Shown in pieces: positions 9,368 through 20,066 of a stretch of 64,000 bases of DNA. Under the pieces are notes generated by a model. That model was not told where the DNA came from. It saw nothing but the letters and a program-made list of their open reading frames with translations, and did no database searches. The stretch comes from Gracilariopsis chorda (taxonomy: Eukaryota; Rhodophyta; Florideophyceae; Gracilariales; Gracilariaceae): assembly GCA_003194525.1 (NCBI GenBank), contig NBIV01000024.1:124001-188000 (forward strand), read 5' to 3'. Within the stretch, counting starts at the first letter, position 1; each line of letters opens with the position of its first letter. The position numbers were made by a program, and so were the translations under genes.

Positions 9368-10620
9368 TTAGGATGAGCCGCTCGTTGGCGGTTGGTAGTT
9401 CGCAGATGCGAAAGCCAATAACTCGCTCACGCTGGTGAGGTTGGAAGGCGCAACCACTCCAATGGACTGGAGGTGAGCCCTGAGGGCAACGGCCTGAGGG
9501 TCCACGGGGACCGGAGATGCGGTAGACGGAGAAGCAGCCGCACTGGCGGCCATATTCCAGCCATCTGGAGCAGCCACATGCTGGCCGGATCCGTCGAGAT
9601 CGTCGACCATCGCCGCTCCCGGGGCTACGGCCTCCTCCACCTCATCGGGGTCGTCATCCACCATTGGATCATCCTCGTAGGAGCCGTGCCAGTCATCGGA
9701 AAACATGAACCCAACCGGGTGGCCTCGCGGAACGGAGCGTGGTACATCGCGTAACGCTAGCGCGTGAGCCCGTGAAGTCACGGATACCTCCCAAGGGTCA
9801 TAGAAGACGAAGTTGCCAGCGTTTGGATTTCTCCGGCCTGGAGAGCGATCATGCCTGGAAGGTTCACCGTCAGGGACGTTGGAGGCTGGGACTGTATCCC
9901 AGTTAACCATATCGATGGTGTTCAGAAGGCACTGAAGCTCATCCACATTGGCTTCGGATCCCAGAGGGATATAGAGATCCAATCGGCGGATAACCTGGCG
10001 TAGGTAAGGAGGAATGTACCACAGACGGTTCTTGTCGTACACCTCCCAGAGGAGAAACGCGGCAACGCGAGCAGCCCATTTGGCGAGGAAGAGAGTCCAG
10101 TAACCGGAATCCGGATTGTTGATTAATCGTGAACCGATGTAGCTGAGGCACGGAGGCATCTCCGCAAAGCATCCCCTCGGGACTTCGAACCTGCTCCACC
10201 AATGGGGAAGAGGTGCATACCGGCCGCGCATCGCGGATGGACGGAGCCTCTCGACCTCGAGATTTTGGTATGGTACCAGGAACCCGAAGCGGGAGCGCGC
10301 CTTTCGCTCAAACCGGAGTCGGTCGAAGAAGGATCCGCGATGATTCGGACGACGAAGATATCGGAACTCTGCACGCAGAATTGGGCGCCTCCAGAGGAGC
10401 ATCCCGGCTTCGATTGGAGTGGACCGGAACGGTGTAGATGGCTGGTAGGCAGCAAGGTTCTCGCAATATGAGACTTCACCGTAGGTACGGTACCGCGAGA
10501 GGTCAAAGCTGTATTCCGTTGGTATCAGCTCATCCGGATAACTCGCGCGGGCGAGACGGTCGTAGGCGACCTTGGCCATCCCGGCACGGGCTTCATTCAG
10601 CGTCTCGAAACCATATCTGG
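9368..10620 (-). CDS. E1 antisense protein, C-terminal 400+ aa
   Basis: Unbroken minus-strand frame; the ATG at 10579 opens 403 codons, and homology to E2 continues upstream of it to about 10620. The segment VPRGCFAEMPPCLSYIGS, then SGYW, AAFLLWEVYDKNRLWY and LDLYIPLGS, matches the minus strand of E2 (49415-50290) residue by residue with many substitutions. The middle is aromatic and Arg-rich, with a hydrophobic stretch; the last ~130 residues are acidic and Ala/Pro-rich. No catalytic motif or known domain is seen. It lies tail to tail with pol and ends 336 bases after the chromodomain. Function unknown. Confidence 0.7.
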
Positions 10621-11210
10621 TGCGCTTCCGTGCGAGGAACTGTGGCTCTACCGCGATACGCGGTTCTCCAGTCGAAGGAGTCGACCAAATCCCGGCCTAG
10701 TCCCCCTGGGAGCTCGCCCTCCTCCACATAGGAGTTGATGAGGTCCGAGTCGGAAACCCATGTGGGGTGGAACCAGGGCGCACGCGAAAAGAGGAGAGCG
10801 TCTTCCTGGGGATTGCGGGCCCAAAGTGTCGATGGTGACACCCAGCCGGCGGCGGTCGCAGTGATCGGTATCGCTTGAGCGGAATTCCAGGCGGCGATAC
10901 TCGCGGCATCCGAGGCATCCAAGGTTGGAACATGAGACGATCCTCCAGGCAGAGGCAAGGAGAGGAACCCAGAGGTTGGGTGACGAACCCGCGACCCCAG
11001 CGTCGCGGAGGAAGGTTGTCCGCTCGCGGAAGTCCCCTGCGGGGCGCTCGCAGGCGGGTTGTTCGAGAACGGAGTGTTGGTCATAGCAGAGAGGGGCGCA
11101 GAGTCTGTTGAAGAAGGTACTGAGGGTTGATCAGTTGTAACCGTGTTGGTACGGGGGACCGGTATCTCGGCGGTTCCCTTGTCGGGACTATTTATACCCT
11201 CGCGCCTCAT
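10593..11210 (-). CDS. E1 antisense protein, N-terminal part, frameshifted
   Basis: Minus-strand frame starting at ATG 11210 (the frame is open to 11270, inside the LTR), 51 bases inside the 3' LTR border. The first ~110 residues are low-complexity Ser/Thr/Pro/Ala. Then APWFHPTWVSDSDLINSYVEEG matches TWFFPAGVRNEELNRSYVV in E2. It ends at a stop at 10593 one frame off from the 403-codon frame, so a single indel near 10610-10620 splits what was probably one protein of about 610-630 residues. Confidence 0.6.
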   Translation of the reverse strand: MRREGINSPDKGTAEIPVPRTNTVTTDQPSVPSSTDSAPLSAMTNTPFSNNPPASAPQGTSASGQPSSATLGSRVRHPTSGFLSLPLPGGSSHVPTLDASDAASIAAWNSAQAIPITATAAGWVSPSTLWARNPQEDALLFSRAPWFHPTWVSDSDLINSYVEEGELPGGLGRDLVDSFDWRTAYRGRATVPRTEAHQIWFRDAE

Positions 11211-11247
11211 CTCCTCACGCCTATACTCACGTTCGTTTTCGGCCCTT

Positions 11248-11260
11248 AAGGAGGGGAATG
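11248..11260 (+). promoter_or_regulatory. E1 polypurine tract
   Basis: AAGGAGGGGAATG directly abuts the 3' LTR start TGTAG, the normal place for plus-strand priming. E2 has CCCTTAACGGGGGTGATG at the same place, so CCCTTAA plus a G-run is shared. Confidence 0.7.
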
Positions 11261-12175
11261 TGTAGTGCAATACATTCCCGCGTACGGGCGATGGTGAAAC
11301 TCATATCTGAGGTGTACTCGGTGCGAGCGATGAAGCGGGATGCATGAATTTTAGCCCCCGTTTACCGGGCTAATTAGCGGTCGGGTTACCCAGGGTGGTT
11401 ATGGGAACATTCATATTTTGTGGTACTTGCCTGGCAAGGGTGGTGGACACGTGGCTACAGCCCCGGCCAGGAGGCCCAAAACGGCTACTTATTTTAGTGT
11501 AGTTTAGGGGTTAATTTTACTTAGGCTAGTGCACTACCTACTGTACTGCACTGAGCTAGTACTTGAGCGTCGGCCGCACGACGGCGAGCTCACCAAGAAA
11601 AGTAAAAGGAGAGTTCGGCTCTGACTCTATTCGCCATGCGAAGTGTCTAACTCCTCGCGGAGGTACACCGCTTGCCCGGTAGTTTCACCCGACTCGCACC
11701 ACCGAGGAGACCGTGCTCGTCGTACCCAGTGGGTTGTGACCACTCGTGGTATTCATTGTTGTCGTGTGACCGCCCGTACAGGCCCTATCTCCGCCCCAGT
11801 TTTGGGTATTGATATTACCGACGTGTGTCGTGAGACCGTGAGACCATCTCTTCCCCTCATATCCCCTAACCGCCGCGCGGTGCGTGTTCGTTTGTGTGTA
11901 TCGGCACCCCCCTCCGGGGTCTGTTCCCGCTTTCCGCACGCCCCCGTCGGGTGGTCCCTTTCCCTCTTTTTTTCCCCTGTTCGCAGGCTACTTCCGGACC
12001 AGCCGTGGTTCCGACCCGTTCTAACCCCTAAACCTCCGAGGTACATCCAGGCTCCCGACGGAGTTACACCCGTCATACGGGACACGGAGGGCTCTACCCA
12101 GCTGGACCTACCTCTCCAAGAGAGCAAGGCTTCGAGCTGCCTTGGGTGCCTTTCCCACACCGGGATTGCACCACA
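11261..12175 (+). repeat. E1 3' LTR (915 bp)
   Basis: Matches 583-1497 with a constant offset of 10678. Differences seen are G to T near 11891, G to T near 11969, G to A near 12105, and the terminal ACCACA. It is followed by AGAAC. Confidence 0.93.
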
Positions 12176-12180
12176 AGAAC
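12176..12180. repeat. 3' target-site duplication of E1
   Basis: AGAAC, the partner of 578-582. Confidence 0.85.
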
Positions 12181-12904
12181 TACCCAATACAGGGGCGATA
12201 GCAGGACCACATGGTAGATAATGTCAGACGAGAACTATAACACAGAGTATCTGCAGGTTTCCCGAGCAGGTGAATTGAGCGAACCGAATGCGGTGACCCT
12301 CCACAAGAAGTAGTACAGCGTAACGACCTCACAATCCAGAGCCGGATACTTCAGGTCAAACTGAACAGTTAAGAATGACCAAAGTCTTGGGTTGACTTTA
12401 CTTAGTGCTCGCGACGACAAAGTCCAATCATCCTGCAATCCATTCTAGATTCGTACCTTTCTAGGCAAAACTTCACACAGCAAACCATCTCATTGGCATC
12501 AACTCGTACGGTTAAAACTCATATACGGTAGAGCCGTCACGGTAACCGCCTCGCAGTCCTATGAGTAGCATCATCGCGATTTCCAGGCATTTTGGTGGCA
12601 CCATAATCCCACTTGTCAGAGAAAGAAAATTTCCCTCTTCTCCACCCGTACGGCGATCAGCAGGAAAACTTTGATATAAGCGTATTAATGGATGCAAGGA
12701 ACCTCAAACAGCAGACATCAGGTCTCATCGCTAACGAATGAAAGCTCCGAAAGCTCACTTTGGCTGAGAACGCAAAATGACATCTTTAATCAGACAAAAT
12801 CTTTCTGAACAGTGGACTGTTGATGCAGATGTAGATGCTTCGCACACATACAAACACTGAGGACATGCGACTGCCTTTTATGGACAGAGAGCAATAGACA
12901 AGCA
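12181..12904. other. Flank between E1 and a Helitron relic, no gene recognised
   Basis: About 720 bases without a convincing reading frame or repeat. The sequence near 12780-12900 may already be the decayed 5' part of the Helitron that follows. Confidence 0.4.
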
Positions 12905-15490
12905 TTGTACAAGAGCAAAAGATCCAGCAAGCACAACAGGAAACTGGTCATGTGTCACCATCACAGTTCGCATAAATGGAACATAACTTTATGCCCAAAG
13001 ACTCGGTCAATTGGCACGGTATCTGTCAAACCAAAGCATGGATGTACAGTTATCTTGGCACGAAGAGGACCGCCTTCTCTCTTCATTACTATCAACATGA
13101 ACATCTGGCAATAGAAGATCCAGTGCCTTGGGATATGGAAAACAGCCATCGTAGCGCATTTACAGCATAGAATGAATCCCTCAACAATTTGGCAGACCGG
13201 ATCTGACTGCAAGAGTATAGAAACAGTACATCACTGTATTGATAAGAAAATTGGAGAAGAAAGTGGAGCAAATATTTGGAATGAAGTGATTAGGGCTTGC
13301 ATCAAGCTTACGTTTCAAGAACGCAATGTCCCTCATGACCACATGCTCGTTTGGCTCGAAGAAGGCGTGATTAAAGAAGTTGATATGATTGAAGAGCTGA
13401 TTCGTGGAGACGTGCCCCTTCCCAGTGAGTATGACGCATTGCTTGCCGTCATTCGTTCCATGCGCTGGCACTGACAGCCCTTCCATTGCAGGAATTGCGC
13501 TGAGCGTTGCAAGTTTGGATACGATAGAAAATTAATTGTGCTAGAGACGTAAATTGAAGGAACGAGTCACGTGATGTACCACAGAAGAAGGCAGAAAGAC
13601 ATCAAGATTGTGCCATACAACCCAAATCTGACCAACAAGTACCTCTTTTATCTCAACGTAGAATGCAAGCGAGGGAGGGGGGGGCGGAGTAACCTATCTG
13701 ATGAAGGACGCATTTAAGCAGCCCAAAGCACAGGAGGTGGTGCTCAATGTGAATGGTGCTGATGAGATAGGCACCCATAACGAGCCACTACAAGAGCCGC
13801 AGGTGCAGAAAGACATTAGTGCATACATGCCTGCGCGTGTGGTGGGCGGTGTTAACGCAAGCTGGGATGCTTTTTGAGTTTTGCCATCTGCACATTATAG
13901 CTAAAGTTGAACGACTCGCCATTCAATTGGGAAGAGAGCGAACGCTTCTGCTCAGATTTCTAAACCTGCTCCTTTCTGCATCACAGCCGTCTGTGCTGGA
14001 GGGATACTTTGCAAGGCCCGAAGCATATGCAAATCTCGGCTATATTTCATAATTTGAAAAGTTACGTTTCTATCGCACGCTTCCTGGTCGTGTGCCTAAT
14101 CAACATGACAGAGCAGCACTCAAGATCCCAAGGACGACTCTGTTCTGCCAATGGACGCAGTAGAGCGGATGGAAGAGGAGCAATGCGTCGCAAGAATCAG
14201 AGGGGTGTCACCATCCAAAATTGAGCTTTTGCTCTTTGCGTGCTGCTGATGAATCACGGCTTGAGATCTTATGAAAACACAAAGAATATGAACGGACAGC
14301 TTAAAACGAATCGGAATCGGTGATTGCAAGCAGACTGCTCGCGGACGTAACCGAGTTTGATATTGCGTCCCAAGAGCAGTGCAGATCTACACCACACCCG
14401 CAGAGTTACGACGTTTGGTTCTTACATTATAATAGCAAGGCGTAAAAACACAGAAAAAGGCCGGTCAAGAACTATGGGGCACTATGTGGCGACATGCATA
14501 GAGGCGGTGAGCAGAATCGAAATCAAGAGATGTATCAACGCATGGTAGAGATCTCAGACTGGCCCCGTGGTCGACTGCTTCGCGATCACAAAATCTTATC
14601 ACAGCACATGCAACAGGGTGGTATAGCCTTGAATGAGACATGTTGAGTTACAACAAATCAAGGCGTGCGCGTGATGCGAAATGAGTTAACGTTGCATTCA
14701 AGATATGCGAAGTTAACATATCGCTCAAGACAAGTCACTGAAACCTTCATTGCCGCATTTCAACCACGACAAACGCTACAAGAGCAAACAATCAGTGCAG
14801 GGAAGATTTTCATTTTGCAGGGATCTGCAGGCAATTAAAAGACGTATCTGCTCAACCTACTCTGCGATATCACAGAGTCAGAAAGATTTTTTGCCGGAAG
14901 AACTGCCAAGAAGGGCATTGCACCATCGTGGTTAGAAAGTGGCCAAACTTTACATACCCTGATTGGACTAGGAGTAGCTGATACGGACAGAACAAGCAGC
15001 ACTATATCGATTTTGTCCAAATACGGTCCCCGATCTCGACATGCAGAAATGATTTGCGAAATACAACTGCTGGTCCTGTAAGAAGCATCTTCACAAAAGC
15101 TTTTTGAACTCATGGATGCGTTGCTCAAAGATCGTAGCGGCAATTGAATGAAAAATCCACCTCCAGTTGGGAGTGTGACGATCGTTCTATCCTGCGACTA
15201 CTCACAGCTGCTTTTAGTTGTACCGCAGGTACACATGGAAGATAAATGGACCTTTTGCTCGGTTTAAGTGCTGTACTTCACCAAATAAATATGCCAGCCG
15301 ATGATCCACGATTTGCGTCACTGTTTAGTTCCATTGCTCGCAAGACCCTATCCAACAACGCTTCAATACCACTCACTGTCTCCAGCAGGGCGCAAAATTG
15401 TTACGAAGGTCTATGAACGTGGCTCAAAATACGACGCAAGAAGGATATGGACCTCAGCAAAATGATCATGATCTGCATCCGTGTGTTGTT
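12905..15490 (+). mobile_element. Helitron relic I (Rep plus Pif1-type helicase, badly decayed)
   Basis: Rolling-circle transposon remnant. Near 13040-13110 the frame reads ARRGPPSLFITINMN, like the Rep segment before the HUH motif. 13172-13474 matches the Rep fragment of Helitron II (FQERNVPHDHMLVWLEEG versus FKERNVPHHHMLVGLDGG). Near 14800-14860 is a ruined Walker A (GSAG, then a stop, then KT), and near 15180-15240 VTIVLSCDYSQLL. Matching pieces are spread over all three frames with many stops, so it cannot be expressed. It is the oldest of the three related Helitron segments here. Confidence 0.8.
13172..13474 (+). pseudogene. Helitron I Rep fragment
   Basis: 100-codon piece whose residues ~30-95 (EVIRACIKLTFQERNVPHD, then HMLVWLEEG and DMIEELIRGDV) match the Helitron II Rep fragment at 56740-56940. 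H-D-H here corresponds to H-H-H there, the two-histidine motif of HUH nucleases. The start codon is incidental. Confidence 0.65.
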
Positions 15491-15750
15491 CGTGTGATTG
15501 TTGCGTTTATCAAACATTGAAGCCAGTCTTCTGTATGAATCGCAACGTGAAATTGGAAATTCAAAAGCACTTTAATATATACTTGCGTGTATTGCTATCT
15601 CAGTGCTTCTTGAAGCTATCTTTTCTTGCATTTTTATACGCTTAATCATATTTCTTGCTTGGTTTATTTACTGAATTGGACTTCTTGATTTACTAATTTT
15701 GCTTTTTGCGATTTTTCCCGCCTACTGCTATCTGTCACTTGTTAACTTTG

Positions 15751-15785
15751 GAGCACAGCGCTGCCCCCTTTCGAAGGCTGGTTCT
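15751..15785 (+). repeat. Decayed Helitron-tail double-hairpin motif
   Basis: GCACAGCGCTGCC followed by TTTCGAAGGCTGGTTC resembles, with substitutions, the tail motif that is intact at 63262-63293. Its position about 270 bases after the Helitron I helicase fits the 3' end region of that element. Confidence 0.45.
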
Positions 15786-16014
15786 TTTTATTCTAACTTA
15801 ACTAAAAATTTGTGCGATAAAAACCTTTGCAGCCTTTGAGAAATAAGTACAATGCATAATTTTGGGTTTTTGGCACAAACTGTGCTAGCACATAAAATCG
15901 TCGTTTACGTTCATTTTTTATCCTTTCTGGGTCGCCAGCTTTTTGCACCAATGTTAATCAAACGTTTTGGACAACCAAGACGTTTGATTCTCACGTTTGT
16001 GACCGCTCAAGCTC

Positions 16015-16116
16015 CGGCCCTACCAATCTTTCCTGAAGGCAAGATGCAGACGTCGCAACTGCAGGTAAGATGCGGACGTCACAACTGCAGGAAAGAGTGG
16101 TAGGGCCGAAGGCCCT
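16015..16116. repeat. 21-bp inverted repeat enclosing a duplicated 26-mer, plus a tail hairpin
   Basis: Arms 16015-16035 and 16088-16108 are complementary at 20 of 21 positions. Between them AAGATGCRGACGTCRCAACTGCAGG occurs twice in tandem. The right arm overlaps the hairpin AGGGCCGAAGGCCCT (16102-16116), whose GAA loop and following TTCTTACCCTTGTTC resemble the Helitron tail motif. Confidence 0.7.
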
Positions 16117-16279
16117 TCTTACCCTTGTTCTTCTAAAAACTGTTATTGAAGTTTCACCTTACAACTTGCCGTGACGTGAGTGACGCGTGACAGAGAATTG
16201 GCTGCGTTGATCATCAACGCTACGCCTCAAGCAGTAGGAGAGGATTCTGGCAGGGTGCGTCCAACTCCGGACCAATGGA

Positions 16280-16333
16280 GATTGGCGACGCCCATTAGAT
16301 TGGCGACGCCCATTAGGTTGGAGACGCCCATTG
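16280..16333. repeat. Three tandem 18-bp units
   Basis: GATTGGCGACGCCCATTA occurs twice exactly and a third time with four changes, followed by unique sequence. Confidence 0.85.
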
Positions 16334-16439
16334 CGTCTCCTATTCTCAAACAGCAGTTCAATATCGAGATCTCCCTTGTCTCCAGACCCATGTTCCGTTT
16401 TGCTATTTTGATTGGTAGACGCTGTGGTTTGGATTCATG

Positions 16440-17800
16440 CTAATTATCTTCAGGTACGAACAGTAGACTTACCGATGGTAACCCTTTACTGTAGCGTTTG
16501 TGTTGTTTGCAATGGTGGACAATCTCTTGTGTTATTATAACGAACCAACCGTTAGTTCTAGTGAATCAAGAGTATGAACCCAAAACACAATGAGTGCGTG
16601 CACAACGGGCTATATCTATAGAGTGTAGTTTTCCCTGTAATCGCGCTGGGGGTCAATCTGGGCGTGCACCATTTCCCCCTTGTTCTCTGAAGTAGATGGA
16701 TAGTTTTCTCCTTGCGCGGATAGAGCTGCGTTGATGATGTCTGTGGCGCATTCCAGGTGCAAGTATCTTCAGTAGTTGCCGTGTTCAGAGAAATCCCGCC
16801 AATCTGTTCGCAACTTATTATTAAAGATAAAGAAAAAGATAAAGAAAAGAGTTCCTATCGTTAACGCGGACAGATTTGAAGTACCCGTCTCAAAAATGTC
16901 TTGTAATGTATGTCACTGTGATGCCTTGTCATAATGACGAAGCGCGCTAGAACGTGGGTGAGGCTTACCCTGTTTTCCACGCAGATTGATTTGACAAATC
17001 ACGAACCGTTGAAAGATGTTTTTCTTCGCAGGCAGGCCGCCGCTCACTTCTTCGTGCTTCGAGAATCCATAACTTTCCGAGATGCGCTGCGCTGTGCAAG
17101 AGTTGCGCAATGCCCTCCCGGATATGAACGCCACACGTTAACATGAACTGCATCGATGGGATAAAAAGCGGACAGAGCGCGCTACAGCTAACAACGTGGT
17201 AGCAGTTCATTGGCGGAAAGTAATATTCGCACCAGTCGCAGGTTTGGCTTCTGGGTTGTCAATGGCAGTTATTTTCGACAAGGGCTTGCACTCGCATGAT
17301 TGCACTTCGCAAACTGATAGATACATTGAAGCGCGAAATCAGGAAAATTCATCAACCTTCTCAAAAAGAAAATTGTGATGACTGTGCGGAGATTTTTGTT
17401 GCACCTCAAAAAAAAAAACCGGGCGTATTATTAGGTTAGAAGCGGTTCACCGGTCAAGCTTCGATACAATAATATGGACGGTGAACGACCGGAGCCAATC
17501 TGACATGTCTTGCTTCTTGCAATGGGCGCAGTGGCAAGATCGCGGGGCTGATGCAACATTTAACATGTACTTAATGTATTAAACTGTGTGAATGTGTAGC
17601 GTGTAGCGAGACTGTAGCGGCGGGACTGTAGATGGAGGCCTCTCACACGGGTACGAAGAGAAACGGGATTACGTTTTCTACAGCAACGAAGCAGCACTAG
17701 AGACAGGTGTGGGAGTGTGTAGGGATACGGTGCGAGAAGACGTTCTCTAGGCGAGAGTGCCTCAACGTGTGAAGCTTATGAGCTAACACAGCTTTGGTAA
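16440..17800. other. Intergenic stretch, no gene recognised
   Basis: Only short overlapping frames on both strands, none with a motif. There is an A-run at 17407-17418. Confidence 0.4.
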
Positions 17801-18256
17801 CTACAAAGCGCTTTTTGAGAGTGTGACATGGACGGATGTTAGCATTGGCGGCAGTTCATTGTACTCGAATGGAGCGGTGGAGATGATAGAGGGCGGCCAT
17901 TCGCGAGGAGCTGTGAGGGACAAGATACTTTCGATGTTAAAGGTCAAGACGTGAAATGGTGAGTTCAACGTACGGCGGATTGGACGAGAGTGATTGAGGT
18001 GGAGAGATATTCTGGGCGGGTGTGTGATGGTACGTATGCAGTGCGGAAAAAGAAAAGGAGACGCTACATTATCATTCTGATACGGTGGAGAGGCAGATTT
18101 GGAAGGCGGACGCACGTGCGGTGAACGAGGAGGTTTTAGGTGGTTTTTAGATGAGAGTGCGGTCGGGACGGTTGCTGACGGCGGCAGAAGAGGGGGAGGG
18201 AGGAAGTAGGTGGGGAGATGGGAAGAGAGTCCCGAAGGGAGTCTCTTTGGCGGCAC
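17801..18256 (-). CDS. Possible small hypothetical protein (151 aa), doubtful
   Basis: A minus-strand frame rich in Pro and Ser with no domain. It lies head to head with the zinc-finger gene at 19044 in a GC-rich block, so a divergent gene pair is possible. However, purine-rich sequence on the plus strand yields such frames by chance. I give it little weight. Confidence 0.2.
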   Translation of the reverse strand: MPPKRLPSGLSSHLPTYFLPPPLLPPSATVPTALSSKNHLKPPRSPHVRPPSKSASPPYQNDNVASPFLFPHCIRTITHPPRISLHLNHSRPIRRTLNSPFHVLTFNIESILSLTAPREWPPSIISTAPFEYNELPPMLTSVHVTLSKSAL

Positions 18257-18899
18257 TAGACGGGAGCGCGCACCGCTACGTGTGGAAATAACGGTTGTCT
18301 ATACGAAAGGCAACGTGGTGGTTTTCAGCCGCACCGTCGTAGATATGTTCGATAGCACGAGTGCTGAGTGGCGAACGGGGGGGGCTGCGTGGAGAAGTGA
18401 GCGCTCGCGAGGGTTTGCGCGGGAGGGGGGTTCTGTAAGCCGCAGCGTACAGTAATGCGGCGCGATGCGGTTTTTGCGTGTGTTACCAGTGCTCGCCCAC
18501 AGCCGGCGCGGCGAGATGGCATGGTGCTGTTCTCACACGCGCGCAAGTGCGACGCGTCGGACGAGTACCCGCGCTCGCTGTGCCGAGACATCACGCCAGC
18601 CGGCTGAGCTTGCGTTTGACGTCGCAAGTTCGCAGAGACTTCACTGCTCAAAATTCCATCCAGCTGCGCCTTCCCCTTCGATCGAGCACCGTACGCCCCA
18701 ATTCCAACCACACTCCCAATAAACACGTGCCCATGTCACGCGCTTGCTGCGTGCCATACCGCCAATCGCAGTGCCGCATCCTCCCGCTGTGCTGCGCCCT
18801 GCCCCTCACCCCCCTTCCTCACCTCACAACCCCCTATACCATCACCGTTCATACAAGTATCCCGCGGCCCCACCCCCCCCCCCCAAAACCCCCCCGTAG

Positions 18900-19043
18900 A
18901 CGTATTGCTTTGTCATAGATACCTTCCTGAGCTCAGAACACATCAAAATTCCCTCACTCCCTACTAATAAGCCACCCGCTCACCATCCGCACAACTTTTC
19001 CACTCTCTCCGTCCCTCGCCACCGCCCGTTCCAAGCCCCACCG
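18900..19043 (+). promoter_or_regulatory. Likely 5' region of the zinc-finger gene
   Basis: Strongly pyrimidine-rich, C-rich sequence immediately before the ATG at 19044, including a run of C at about 18881-18893 just upstream. No clear TATA box is seen. Assignment rests on position only. Confidence 0.25.
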
Positions 19044-20066
19044 ATGGACCCCACCACTACCCTCTCTCCCTCGCAACCCTCCTCCTTCGTCTCCGCTTCT
19101 GTCCCGTCTCTCTCACTTCACACCCCCCCATTTCCTCCTGACACCGTCTTCACCTCCGTGCCTATCCCCTCCCAACAGCTCCCCACCTCTGCAACACTTA
19201 CTCCGTCATATTCAATGGACTCTCGCTGGCCTGATCTCGACTTTTTCGAGCTTGGCCCATCGCCTCCCCTCTCGTCACCCTCGGCCACAGCCACGTCCTG
19301 GGTGCTTCCTACCCACACCTCCCCCATCCCTCCCCAAGCTCCGCCTACTATCCCATCAGACGATCTTGCAGCTATATCGCTAGTGCCGTCCACCCAACCC
19401 TCCGTCAACACTGCCTGGACATCCACCCCCCAGTTACCGCTGTCTTCCTCGCCTCCGGAAGAATCCACCTCTGCCTCAACTCAACCGAACTCGGCTTTGT
19501 TCAACCTCCCGGCCCTGGACTTATGTGTTGGAACATCTGCCTTACCGTCTATCATACCTCCGCCCCATCACAATGAATCGTCGCCTCGCTCTGCCCTGCA
19601 TCTTTCACTCACCCCACCTCACTTCGCACAACTAACGAAAAGCCACCCTATTTACCATGACCAGTACCCCACTCCTCGCCCGAGAATTCACAAACAAACC
19701 CGTCGATACACCGCCCCTAAGAGCTCTCGCTACTGCCATTTGTGTGCCCGTCACCAGCGATCCGTGACCATGGTGCCGTGCGGAAACGTCCAGCTTGGGT
19801 TGTGTCAGAAGTCCGTCTGCACAAAGTGCATCGCCACTTACGGGTTAGATGTGCGAGTGTCCAACTGGGCATGTCCACATTGCTGCAACTCGTGTCCAAA
19901 GCGCGCCAAGTGTTTTTCCTACGACCGCCAGACCGCAAGGAGGAGGGAGAAGACATTGATTGCCAAGCTGAATTCCGTAATACGCTCTAACTCTAGCAAA
20001 GTGCATCCCTCACACTGCGTCATATCCTCTTCCGCCCGCATTTTGCACCCAGCATCCTCAACGTGA
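19044..20066 (+). CDS. Cysteine-rich zinc-finger protein, 4CXXC_R1-like (340 aa)
   Basis: Residues 1-225 are low-complexity Ser/Pro/Thr and probably disordered. Residues 231-290 hold a dense cysteine array: C231-C234, C246, C254, C259-C262, C277-C280-C281, C284, C290, including CHLCARHQRSVTMVPCGN and WACPHCCNSCPKRAKC. This spacing resembles the zinc-finger domain of MAO-A repressor R1/CDCA7 proteins, which bind DNA in the nucleus. A basic tail with RQTARRREK follows. The frame is single-exon with no stops, and codon use is C-rich, unlike the AT-rich TE relics nearby. I take it as a real host gene. Identification of the finger is from memory of the family; the regulatory role is inferred. Confidence 0.75.
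   Translation: MDPTTTLSPSQPSSFVSASVPSLSLHTPPFPPDTVFTSVPIPSQQLPTSATLTPSYSMDSRWPDLDFFELGPSPPLSSPSATATSWVLPTHTSPIPPQAPPTIPSDDLAAISLVPSTQPSVNTAWTSTPQLPLSSSPPEESTSASTQPNSALFNLPALDLCVGTSALPSIIPPPHHNESSPRSALHLSLTPPHFAQLTKSHPIYHDQYPTPRPRIHKQTRRYTAPKSSRYCHLCARHQRSVTMVPCGNVQLGLCQKSVCTKCIATYGLDVRVSNWACPHCCNSCPKRAKCFSYDRQTARRREKTLIAKLNSVIRSNSSKVHPSHCVISSSARILHPASST

Larger units (their letters stand above)
583..12175 (+). mobile_element. E1: near-complete Ty3/Gypsy chromodomain LTR retrotransposon
   Basis: An 11.6-kb element in the order 5' LTR, primer-binding site, gag, -1 frame pol (protease, RT, RNase H, integrase), chromodomain, long antisense reading frame, polypurine tract, 3' LTR. The LTRs differ at about four positions and the AGAAC duplication is intact, so insertion is recent. 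Visible damage is limited to a one-base deletion in the integrase C-terminal part near 7166, a frame change before the chromodomain, and a frame change in the antisense frame near 10610. The chromodomain places it with chromovirus-type Ty3 elements (family knowledge). A second, older relative (E2) lies at 40986-51919. Confidence 0.93.

Noticed and set aside
18325-18918. Opposed overlapping frames of 133 and 146 codons before the zinc-finger gene
   Set aside because: GC-rich sequence gives long chance frames on both strands; no motif and no conserved residues.
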